From positions 499,914 through 563,913 of the forward strand of contig BCJJ01000014.1 of assembly GCA_039545355.1 (NCBI GenBank): a DNA stretch of 64,000 nucleotides, given 5' to 3'. The notes beneath the pieces were generated by a model that had not been told where the DNA came from, made no database searches, and saw only the letters and a list, made by a program, of their open reading frames with translations. The stretch comes from Trichosporon coremiiforme (lineage: Eukaryota > Basidiomycota > Tremellomycetes > Trichosporonales > Trichosporonaceae). Below, in pieces: positions 55,037-64,000 of the stretch; the stretch's first letter is position 1, and the number at the start of each line of letters is the position of its first letter. The position numbers and the translations under genes were made by a program.

Positions 55037-57971
55037 ATGCCGAGTCGGCTTGCCCGCGACATTATGTCCGTCCAGGAGGCCCAACATGTGGCCATCCTCG
55101 ACGACATGGCATTAGACCTCGTCTACGAAGTCTTCACGGAAAGTTCCGCCCCCTACGGCTTCAAACGTATCATCAAGTTGGGGAAGGGCGGTGCACCGTC
55201 TCTCGACCGGCTACGACTAGCAGCTGAAGACGTCCGAGAAAACGTCGACCTCTTTCGCAAGGAGCTGAGACGCATGTGAGTCTTCATTCACTTCAATTCC
55301 AACTCTTCTCTCTGTAGTGTAGTCCCGTGCAACGTGCTGACTGCGCAGCTTCAATGACTACTTGGACGACAAAGTTAGGGTCAATCCGGAGATCAGACAG
55401 TGGTGAGTGGACGCGCCGGCGGTATCACTATCTATCCATGCTAACAGGCGTTAAGGCTCCTCGAGGCTTGGATCTCAACGGCTTACGGGCCATACACCAG
55501 GATCAGACCCAACGACAGAGGTTCTGTCGACTTAGTCACCGCTACTACTCTCGCTCGCGGGAAGCTGGAACGCATAGTCGGCGTTGAGGATGTCTGTTTG
55601 AATTTGAAGGGGGACGGCAACGTAGAGCGATTGGGTTTCGATGAAGACTTTCTTGACTACAGTCATCGCGACATCCCGAAAGCAACGGTAGGACCCATCC
55701 GTCTTGTCAAGGTAAGTCAACTACATCGCGCACTCGAAACTGAGCGCTCAGTTCGGATGCAAGTCGTGCGCCAACACAAAGTGGCTCGCGCGTCCTTCTA
55801 ACCCCGGTGTGTTCTTCCCTGACGGTGCCGACGTCCAATGGCTAGTTCTCAAGCGCACCATTCCGGAAGGCGAGAAGCTGTGGTGGGCTTGGGGAGACGG
55901 CGAGTATGAGAAAGAATGGTTAGTTGTCATTCCCCGATTGAGACTGACCTTGCACAGCCCTTGCCCGCCGGCCGAAAAGCGAAAGTCTCGTGGGGGATCC
56001 ATCGCTTCCTTCGTGGTGCCTGACTGGGAACCTCCAACGCTTAGTCCCACTCAAGCTGAACCCGACGAGAAGAAGCCCAAGAAGCGTATTCGGACGTATA
56101 GTGGGAGCAAGCGGACTATCAAGAAACCTCGCCGAGCAAGCACCGACCATCGCGTCTCTTCGCCGAGTGCGCCTAGATCATCGTCGACCGAGTCTTTATC
56201 ACCCCCGCCACCTGTGCGCCGCCGTCTGCCTTCTGAAACACCCGAACCGTCGCCGATCCCGGATCAGTCATCTGAGTCACCGTGGGTGGAGACGCCCGCC
56301 GCGGACGAGGAGGTTGGGGCAGACATCGTTATGGAGCAGACCCAGGTCGACGTCGACGGCGTGGAGAACCAGCAAGACGAATCCTACGACACGACCCTTC
56401 AGCCTGTCGCAGATCATGACAAGGCGGAAGAGGAAGGCGTAGATCGGTCGAGCAACGCTTCCAGCCACAGCCGACAGAGTTCCGTTAGTGATCTGACAAC
56501 GGTTCTCCAAACAGCCTCATCGCCCATGTCGATGGCGAAGGTGTCTCCGAAAACTGCCCACAACGAGAATCGACAAGTCAAGCCTGCTCCTATCCGGATG
56601 ACGACGGAGCCGACCTTCGTCCCTGAGCCCTCGTCTGCTGGAGCTGTCTCATCAGAATTGACTCCCGTCGCTCAGCTGGCCCCTGCTGTCCAGCTCGCTC
56701 CCACAGCTGACGCCGTGCTTGCTCCTGCATTTGATGGCCGTATCGAACAGCCGATCAATGTGCAGAGCGTTGTTCACAACCTGGTCCAGAATGTCGTCCC
56801 AGGCACCGTTCCTGCACAGCTTTTGTCAGCGGGCCATACTTCAGAGGAGACCACAATCCTCAACCTGAGGTTAGTCGTGTCTTCTGACACGCTTCGTAAC
56901 GCGGCCCCGGCGACAGATCCAGCTCTTGAGGAGCGGGTAGCAGCTCTACAGGCAGAGCTGGAGGATCAAAAGTCGATGAACGAGGCTCTTCAGTCTGAGA
57001 ACGCCTCGTTGCGAGACTCGGTGCAGCAGCATAATGCCGTTGTGTCCCAGCACCAAGCGGACATGTCGGACATGCAGTCCGAGAACGCGTCCCTCCAGGT
57101 CCAGAAGGATGCACTGGAGCATGACAAAGCGAAGTTCCTGAAGGACATCGAGGCGTTCAAAAAGCAGATCGCCAAGTCCACCCAGGACAACAAGAAGCTC
57201 GAAAAAGATGCCAAGCAAGCGCAAGGCAACTACAAGGAGGCTCAGCAGGACATCAAAACGATTCGTCGTGAAAAGGATGAGGTCGAAAAGCGATGCCAGA
57301 TCCTTGCGGAAGAAATCGAGAAGCTGTGCCGGGACAAGGAAAAATTGTCCGAGGATCGTGAGTTGCATTTTACAACTGGAATAATTTTTGTCTGACCTGC
57401 AGTTCGTGGATTTGTCATGCGCCGTAAGATGGCTGCAGCTGGGCCCGAAGAGCGCGTGCCCCGTGAATATCCTGCCCCACCACCGCCGGGTGAATACCCG
57501 CCTCATCCACACCAGCACCCTCACCCACCTCCCCCGATGGAGTATCCGTACCCGCCGCCAGGCTATCCATCCCCCCCTCCGCACGCTGGCTCACCCTGGT
57601 CGCCTCCTGCTCCTCCTCAGTGGGGTCCGTCATCTGCAGGACCATCTCCGGCGCCTCACATGCCCCCGCATTACCCGCCGAGACCGGCAACCGCGAGCGG
57701 TGCCTTCCCTCACGGCCCATACCCTGACCGTCCGCCCTCCGGACACGGACATGGTCCCCCTCCCATGCACAGCCCAGACGTGCGCATGCGACATGATCGT
57801 GACCGCGATCGCCTTCCGCCGCCCCCTCACCCTCTCGACGTCAAGCCCAGCTTACCCTCGCTCCCGTCAGTGCTCTCGGGTCGACCCGGTGGGCCCCCGC
57901 CCGCTCCGCCGCCTCACATCGCTCGTAGCGTCTCGGGCATGACTAGTCCCAACGGCAAGTTTTGGAACTAA
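55037..57971 (+). CDS. SET-like-domain protein, paralogue 1 (coiled coil, Pro-rich tail)
   Basis: Six exons (55037-55275, 55349-55402, 55456-55711, 55752-55918, 55958-57357, 57403-57971) total 2,685 nt, giving 894 residues. Residues about 95-240 align with the next gene and look like a degenerate SET domain: ARGKLERIVGVEDVCL, GPIRLVKFGCKSCANTKW where SET proteins have RFINHSCxPN, then IPEGEKLWWAWGDGEYEKE and a post-SET-like CPCPP. A basic Ser-rich linker (KKPKKRIRTYSGSKRTIKKP) could be a nuclear signal. Residues about 610-720 are a long coiled coil. The last 180 residues are extremely Pro/His-rich. The missing Asn-His-Ser suggests altered or lost methyltransferase activity. The SET relation is inferred from pattern only. 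Confidence 0.75.
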
Positions 57972-59245
57972 GTCGACGTTCTCATCTAATACTTATACAC
58001 ATTGTCAGCTGCACGCTGAAAAATAGACGAATGGAAATCGCGCTGGGACCCATAGTATGTACCTGTTGTCACATCATACCTGTTACACATTGATGACCTA
58101 GAGATGAAAATTTCTTGACACGCATTGGGCGTTAACCCCGGGGCACTTGGAATCTTGTGCACCTCAGCACGCACTCACGATTGGAAAGCACGGATCGCCG
58201 AGCGGCTTACATGCGTTGCACGCGTTGACAGGGCGAGTTTAGAAGGCAAGGATTATCGATATATAAAGCGATTGGCAGATTGGCCCGAGTCAGTGCGCAA
58301 CGCAACGGCGTCCCGTACGGGACTTGTGTGAGCCATGGTCGTGCTAAGGGCGTCCAGTGAACTGATCGAACTGACGACATGAAGGGGAGCGCAGTTCATG
58401 TTCGCATCTCGAACGCGTCGCGGTAGTGGGAGGGGGCGCCACAGTGCATGGCGTTATTGCAAGCGTCTGTGCGAAAGGGACCGGGGCACTGCGCCGTCTG
58501 GTGTCTGGCCGTCTCGGCACCCTCATCGTACCCTCACGACGGCCGCTTGGACACTGTGCTCAAAAATGTTGACAGACTGGCGTGCATTGTACGTATGAGA
58601 CGGAGCGCACGAGCCGGCCAGTGACGTCGACGCAGATTGACCTGAGACTGACTTTGGCTGTGACTGGCTTACTGCGCTGCACGCACTGCGCGCTGCACAA
58701 GCGACACGACCGCGAGGGCGCGCAGCGGGCACAGGCGCACAGGCAAGCGGCCGAGCGGGTGGCAATCGGAGGGTGGAAACGGTACGCGGCGTGCGGGCGA
58801 CGGCTACGCAAGCGGGACTAGCGGGGGACGTGCGCGCCCCGTCGCCGATCCCTATATCTCCCTCCCTCTCGTCACCGGCGCAAAGTCTGAGCCCGTTTGC
58901 TCTCATAGCGCTCATTCACCTGCACCCACGGCACCCAACCGCGACATTGTCTATTGTACCGTCACCCACTCACCTAGACCACTCACACCACATCAGGTAT
59001 CACCCCTTCCTCACCTTCCTCACCCTCCTTGTCTTCCTTCTTCTGCCGTTCGCCCAAAAGACTTACCCCCCTTCCAGCCTCCTTGATACCCGGGGCTTTA
59101 GCCTTACATCCTCGTATCCTCACTAACCCCTGCCATATCCCTCTACGGCTGATTTACTGCACCACCGTCGCGTCGCCATATCCACCTCACCTCAGACATA
59201 GCGCATTCCGATCATACCGCTGTCGCCGCCGGCGGCACACTCGAC
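57972..59245. other. Intergenic between the two SET-like paralogues
   Basis: 1.27 kb. AT-richer just after paralogue 1 (57990-58110), CT-rich before paralogue 2 (58840-59220). Short ORFs are unsupported. Confidence 0.55.
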
Positions 59246-62200
59246 ATGACGTGGCCCCAAGACCGCAAGTCGGCATGGGTCGCGCTCGCCCTCGACGACG
59301 TCGCCATGACGCTGGCAGCCAAGACGCGAGCTCCCAACGCCAAGTTCGACCGCATCCTACCCTCCCTCGACCACGGCGACATCACTCCCAAGGACCGCGA
59401 CTTCAAGAGCCAGCTGCAGGACGAGTGAGTCAGTGGTGATTGCTGACGTGCATCCTCGCCCGAAGTGTGTGAGGGATGCGGAGATGCCGAGATGCGGAGG
59501 AACGGGGCCGAGGGCAGAGAGGCTGACGGAAACAGATTCGACACCTTTCTTGATCACATTGCTGATCGGGAACCAGACTTGGAGCCAGAAGTCATGGAAT
59601 GGCTCATCACACAGTGGACAGCGCTGGAGGACAGTCCGCTGTCGTTTAAGACGCGCGGCGGGCAGCTCGTCGTCGTTGCGTCGCGCGACATTCCCTCGCG
59701 CACCCATATCAAGGGGCTGGAGGACATTGTCATGTTCGTCGGCGACGAGGTCGCCATTAATGCCGAGGTCACATCGCACTTTACCGAATGGGTCAAGATT
59801 GAGAAGAAGGAGCAGCCGTTCGTTTGGTGTGGCCCATTCCGGCTCGCGCGCCGCGGGTGCAGCTCGTGCTCCAACACCAAGTGGCAGAAACTCAAGCCCG
59901 TCAAGGGGTTTCCCCAGCACACCGTCAGGCAGGTGCTTGTGGCTACGAAACCAATCAAGAAGGGTGACGTTATTTCTTGTAACTTTGGCATCGCCGAAAT
60001 GAGGCAATGGTAGGTTGAGCGACGTTGATGAACTGACCTTCAGTAACTGCGAAGATTTACACAAGAAGGGCAGGCGCCAGACGTGGGCCAGTGGAGGCCC
60101 CGGCATTCCGTGAGGTTCACTAGTTCGCTTGCCAATAGCTGACCTCAGCTCTGTCCCGACTCCCAAGCAGTCTGATTCCGAGGAAAGGAGTGCACGGTCA
60201 TTCAAGTCCAAGTCGAAATCACGAGGAGTTACTCCCGCCTCGAATGGCCCCCACGATCGAGGCGCTACGGAGATGGTGTTATCGCTCTGCGAAGAGTTAG
60301 AGCAAGCATCTCTCATCGTGGCAATGAGCTGACATTGCAGGCGGCCCTCCAGCCCGAAAGATCAGATGACTCCATCCGCGACTGTCACTGCTCGCTCCTC
60401 CTCGCCCACAACAGCATGGTATCCAGGCGAACACAACGCAGTACCCTACGAAGGCGACAATCCCATGGAAGAGCGGGGACGCTCCACGATTGACGAGAAC
60501 ACGGAGCTTCCGCCATCCTCGATTGGCTACACGACTCAGGAGGAAGATGTTCCCATGGACAACGAGGCACGACCGGCGAAACGCAAGGCGAACGACGACT
60601 CCTCAACCAGGAGAAGGTCGGGCAAGAAGATGCGGATGAGCACAGGCGGTAGGATGCCGAGGGCTGTGGCGCCCCTGGAGCCGATGCCGAAGAAGAAGAT
60701 AGCCGACCCACCGCAGTGAGTTTCGCTGGAGAAATATCGCTGACATAGCTCAGAGACCCCGCAACTCTCCCTACTCCCCCGTACGAATCCTCAACGGGCT
60801 CTAGAAGCTCTGATGCTGGTGGCGACGACATGGACGAAGACCGCCACGCACAACCAGAGGTCACCTCCTCTAACTCGCAAGGACCTACCGCCCAAGTTGT
60901 GCTCCGGCTCCCTCTCATCTACAAGCGCCCGGATACCGCTGATGCCGGCGTTGACGCTGTTCCTGCCCCAGCAACTGGCGAAACCAGCACTCAAGCCAAT
61001 GGTTCTGGAGCCAGCTCTCAAGACGTGGCCATGAGCGAGATCCCCGCGACGCAAGCCGCTGCTGCAGCAGCTGATGCTCTGTTAGCTCGTGTGGCGGAAC
61101 TCGAAACACGCACTGCGCAACTCGAGACACGCAACCGCGCTCTCTTGGCAGCAAACCGCAGTCTTCGCCAGGGCGACTCTGTGACCGGATCCCACAGCGC
61201 GCAACGAATCCCCGAAGTTCCATTCGCCCTTATGCTGGCACGGAAGTATCGCGAAGAGACACTGTGGCGCCGCAAATGTTTGGAGCTGGTCGCGGTTTGG
61301 GCGGACGATAATCGCCACTTGCAAGAAATCGTCGCCCAACTGCAGGGCAATATCGGGCAGCTGCGAGAGAACAACACACGCCTGGTGACCGAGAATACCC
61401 AGGTCAATAGCAAGAATGCGTCCTTGCGGCAGACTCTCGAGAAGCTGAAGCAAGCGAACCAAGACGGCTCGAACGCTCTCGCATCTGAACGGTACAAGGT
61501 CACGTCACTCATCAAGCAAAATCAACAAATGCGCATCGAGTTCAACACCCAACGCAACCGCATCCTCGCGCTAGGTGAGCGTGCTCGGCGAACACTCAAG
61601 TTGACGGCTCCAGGTCCGTCTCAGGCGCAATTCAACGCGGGAGGCTTCAACCAGCAGTGTCGACCCATGGCAACAGGGGGAGGCATGAATCCAATGGCCC
61701 CTCCCGCGGAGGTGTCGCCACCTACCGGCGGTGCATGGGGAAGCGCCGTCCAGCAAAGCCGTCGTACTGTCACGGGCGCAGCTCCTCAGCACCGGCGCGC
61801 GGCTTCCAGTGGAACTGCGCCCCAGTCACACCCATCGGCGGTCGCTAGCACGCCTCAACTTCGTCCCGCTACTGCAACAAACTCTCATCCCCCTCCGCAG
61901 CCGCGACCTCATCCAGTTGTCTCACAGGGCAGATCGATGATGGCTACGAGGCATCCAGCATCGGAACCCCGACCGCCTCCTGAACAGCCGCCGCGGGCAG
62001 CTCAGCAACCGGCTGGTCCGCCACAGGCTCACCAACCCCAAGTTATCAGCCCTCAACAAGATGCCTTTGAGAGGCTCAGCCTTCCTCTTCAGCAGTCTCT
62101 GCTGCGCGATCGCATAGCGCAGCAAGCTCCCACACCGCGCGTCGCTCCATCTCGGCCCGGCCAAACATCAGTCCCAGCCAGCACCACAACCACGCTCCTC

Positions 62201-62419
62201 GTTGCCCCGACGCCGCCCAGCGTCCGCCCAAACGCAGCCCAGGGGCTTGCCGAGCAAGCTCGCCAGCGCGTGCTCCAAGACTTTACACTCTTTTCCTCAG
62301 AGGAGAGGCACAGGTTGCTCCAGCAATTCACCCCCGAACAACTCAGTGCCTTCGTGCAACACATGACGCCTACGCAGAAACATCAGCTCTGCCCTACATT
62401 CTTCCCCGCAAACGACTAG
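59246..62419 (+). CDS. SET-like-domain protein, paralogue 2 (coiled coil, Pro/Gln-rich tail)
   Basis: Six exons (59246-59424, 59536-60009, 60044-60109, 60149-60277, 60341-60715, 60754-62419) total 2,889 nt, giving 962 residues. The fourth donor (GTTATC) is inferred from the frame. Residues about 60-230 contain GGQLVVVASRDIPSRTHI, GLEDIVMFVGDE, GPFRLARRGCSSCSNTKW, then IKKGDVISCNFGIAEMRQW and NCED, matching paralogue 1 block by block. A basic stretch (RPAKRKANDD, RRRSGKKMRM) follows. Residues about 480-680 are a coiled coil (ELETRTAQLETRNRALLAAN). The C-terminal 270 residues are Pro/Gln/Ser-rich, ending QDFTLFSSEERHRLLQQFTP, a possibly folded helical end. A chromatin or scaffold role is speculative. 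Confidence 0.75.
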
Positions 62420-62876
62420 CAGTCTCAGCCGGTACCCGTGACAATGGGCGTGCTGGACTGCCTCGACTTCAACCCCGCGCTCCTCTTCGGCTGCCCGCCC
62501 GACACGGTGACCCCGCACAACCTCCATCTCCCCCCCTGGCGCCCCCGCCGCTCCCACTAGAAGTGCAAGTACTGGAGGTGACGTATAGAACCCGCCCGAT
62601 TGTGTTGTACCCGTGAATGAACTAGTAGTGTATGTACAGGTCCGAATGGCAAAATTAGATGTATATTTGTCTCCCTTGTTCCATACTGCCACAACGCCGT
62701 CAATTGGGAGACGGTATTACGGAACCTCGCAACCTTAAAGCTAATGCATCAAGCACAGCTTACCAGCCAAAAACCTATGGAAAAGATAGTACAAAGCGAA
62801 AAGCAAAAGGAGTGTGATGAACTATAAGAACCCAACATTGCACAAGGAAACAGAGAGACAAGAACGCACGGTCTTA
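62420..62876. other. Intergenic between convergent genes
   Basis: 457 bp between stop codons of paralogue 2 (+) and the GH105-like gene (-). Nothing was recognised. Confidence 0.55.
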
Positions 62877-64000
62877 CTACACGGCCCACGTCTGCGTCGT
62901 GGCCTGACCCTTCTGGGGCAACTTGCCATCGGGGTAGTGGCCAAGCCAAGCATTCCGCGCGGCCCACATGAGGGGAACAAAGGCGTGTCCCTCAGGCGAG
63001 TCGGAGATGTTGGCATTGTTAAAGTCGTTCCCGCTCGGGTCGACGCACCCGTTGACCGTGCCGTCCTCGCCGACCTGGGCCATGACGCCCTTATAGGCCT
63101 TTTCGGCGGCGGCGAAGAGCCACTCGTCCCCAAACGTGTCCGGGTGTTGGAGGAGGAGGCGGTAGTACGCGGCAGTGACGGCGGCGGTGCCGGCCGTCTC
63201 GGCGGGCGAGTCGCGGTCCGAGTAATTCGGGATGCGGCCGTCATCGGTCTGCGCGCCGAAGGCGGCGAAGAGCGCGCGCCGCGCCTTCTCCTTGGCGGCG
63301 TTGATCGGGTCGGTGTACGCGTCCTCGTGGCCCGCCTCGGTGATGGACGCAAACACGCGCGCAAGACCCATGAGCATCCACCCCGTACCCGAGGTCCAGG
63401 CATGAGGGTCAAATTCAGACGGGACGTGGCGGAACGTGCCCTTGTCGTCTGCGAGGGCGTCGGCGACGCTGTTCCACTGGCTCAGCGCTTCGGAGAGCAG
63501 AGACGTGTCGTCCTGCACCAGGCCCAGGAAGGCGAGCACGGGCGGGATCATGTATCCCTCGTCGCTCCAGAGGGACTGCCGGTCGCCGCGGTGCGAGTAC
63601 GCGTTGCCGACACGCACGCCGTGCGAGCGCAGCCAGTTGACCATGCCCCTTGCCGCGTCCTGCTTCCCACTCGCCCACACGGCGGGCACGAGGGAGAAGA
63701 CATCCGCCTGGGAACCGCGGTCAGAGTCGACGAGGTACCCGTCCCCGGCAATGTCGAGGAGGGAGCCGAGCTTGTACGTCGTCTCCTTGACGGCCTGGTC
63801 GCCGGGCTGCTGCGCCGCGAAAGCCTTCGCGCTCCAGTTGTGCTCTGTCACGCCGTACAGCTCCGCCTTGGCTTGGAAAAAGGTGCTGACCTCCCACGTC
63901 TTGTGCGACAGGCCATCGGCGCGGATGAGTGCCGCGCGAGCCTTTTTCGCGTTCACGGCACCCTCGTTACTGGCGTCGTGGAACTCGATCGGCTGCGCCG
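62877..64000 (-). CDS. GH105/GH88-like unsaturated glycosyl hydrolase (5' part cut off)
   Basis: The open frame runs off the right edge; about 373 residues of the C-terminal part are visible without introns. The pattern fits an (alpha/alpha)6-barrel glycosidase of the unsaturated rhamnogalacturonyl-hydrolase type: DSDRGSQADVFSLVPAVW, LWSDEGYMIPPVLAFLGL, HAWTSGTGWMLMGLARVF, DGRIPNYSDRDSPAETAGTAAV, and the terminal EGHAFVPLMWAARNAW. Such enzymes act on oligosaccharides from pectin lyases. The catalytic Asp in the N-terminal half (usually in an MDD/W-D motif) cannot be checked with confidence here. Whether a signal peptide exists lies outside the window. Confidence 0.8.
   Translation of the reverse strand, partial: AQPIEFHDASNEGAVNAKKARAALIRADGLSHKTWEVSTFFQAKAELYGVTEHNWSAKAFAAQQPGDQAVKETTYKLGSLLDIAGDGYLVDSDRGSQADVFSLVPAVWASGKQDAARGMVNWLRSHGVRVGNAYSHRGDRQSLWSDEGYMIPPVLAFLGLVQDDTSLLSEALSQWNSVADALADDKGTFRHVPSEFDPHAWTSGTGWMLMGLARVFASITEAGHEDAYTDPINAAKEKARRALFAAFGAQTDDGRIPNYSDRDSPAETAGTAAVTAAYYRLLLQHPDTFGDEWLFAAAEKAYKGVMAQVGEDGTVNGCVDPSGNDFNNANISDSPEGHAFVPLMWAARNAWLGHYPDGKLPQKGQATTQTWAV

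Noticed and set aside
1..64000. CRISPR arrays, insertion sequences, prophage or viral sequences
   Set aside because: No spaced palindromic repeat array, transposase, integrase or reverse transcriptase was seen; the only mobile-element relic is the Gag-like gene.

Overview
The window reads as nuclear DNA of a basidiomycete yeast, probably Tremellomycetes and perhaps Trichosporonales. That placement is inferred from style, not from a marker gene. Genes are GC-rich and densely packed, and nearly all carry short introns (about 35-80 nt) with GTRNGT donors, CTGAC/CTAAC-like branch sites and CAG/TAG acceptors. Proteins include a Cdc3-type septin, U2 snRNP A', a Ccc2-type copper ATPase and an acyl-protein thioesterase. 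Three tRNA genes are present, two with anticodon-loop introns. All gene models below were assembled by reading splice sites by eye; where I added exon lengths they sum to a multiple of three.

Layout. 0-20.8 kb is mostly housekeeping: septin CDC3 (-, cut by the left edge), LEA1 (+), acyl-protein thioesterase (-), a GPI-type cell-surface protein (-), tRNA-Leu, a SHB17-like histidine phosphatase (+), CCC2 (+), a Dal5-type MFS carrier (+) and a large VIT/vWA protein (+). 20.8-29.5 kb is gene-poor: tRNA-Phe, a motif-rich non-coding stretch, one amino-acid transporter (-) and almost 4 kb with no convincing gene. 29.5-43.8 kb holds a repeat-containing disordered protein (+), a LURP-one-related protein (-), an MFS carrier (-), an unknown protein (+), an 80-residue coiled-coil protein whose start codon is split by an intron (+), a stand-alone retrotransposon-gag-derived gene (-), a small secreted protein (+) and tRNA-Ile. 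43.8-52.7 kb is metabolic: a fused two-oxygenase protein resembling bacterial PhnY/TmpA plus PhnZ/TmpB (organophosphonate cleavage), an AtuA-like protein, a GH1 glycosidase and a galactonate-dehydratase-like enzyme. 55.0-62.4 kb holds two tandem paralogues with a degenerate SET-like domain, coiled coil and Pro/Gln-rich tail. The right edge cuts a GH105-like glycosidase.

The most interesting object is the fusion gene at 43811-45411. Splicing joins an Fe(II)/2-oxoglutarate dioxygenase to an HD-domain diiron oxygenase in one 475-residue protein. All expected metal ligands are present, and the spacing of the HD ligands closely matches bacterial PhnZ as I recall it. This would be a one-polypeptide phosphonate-cleaving pathway in a fungus. 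Its promoter holds a perfect 16-bp inverted repeat and two copies of a GGCC-centred palindrome. The neighbouring AtuA, GH1 and galactonate-dehydratase genes suggest a catabolic neighbourhood, but a functional link between them is only inference.
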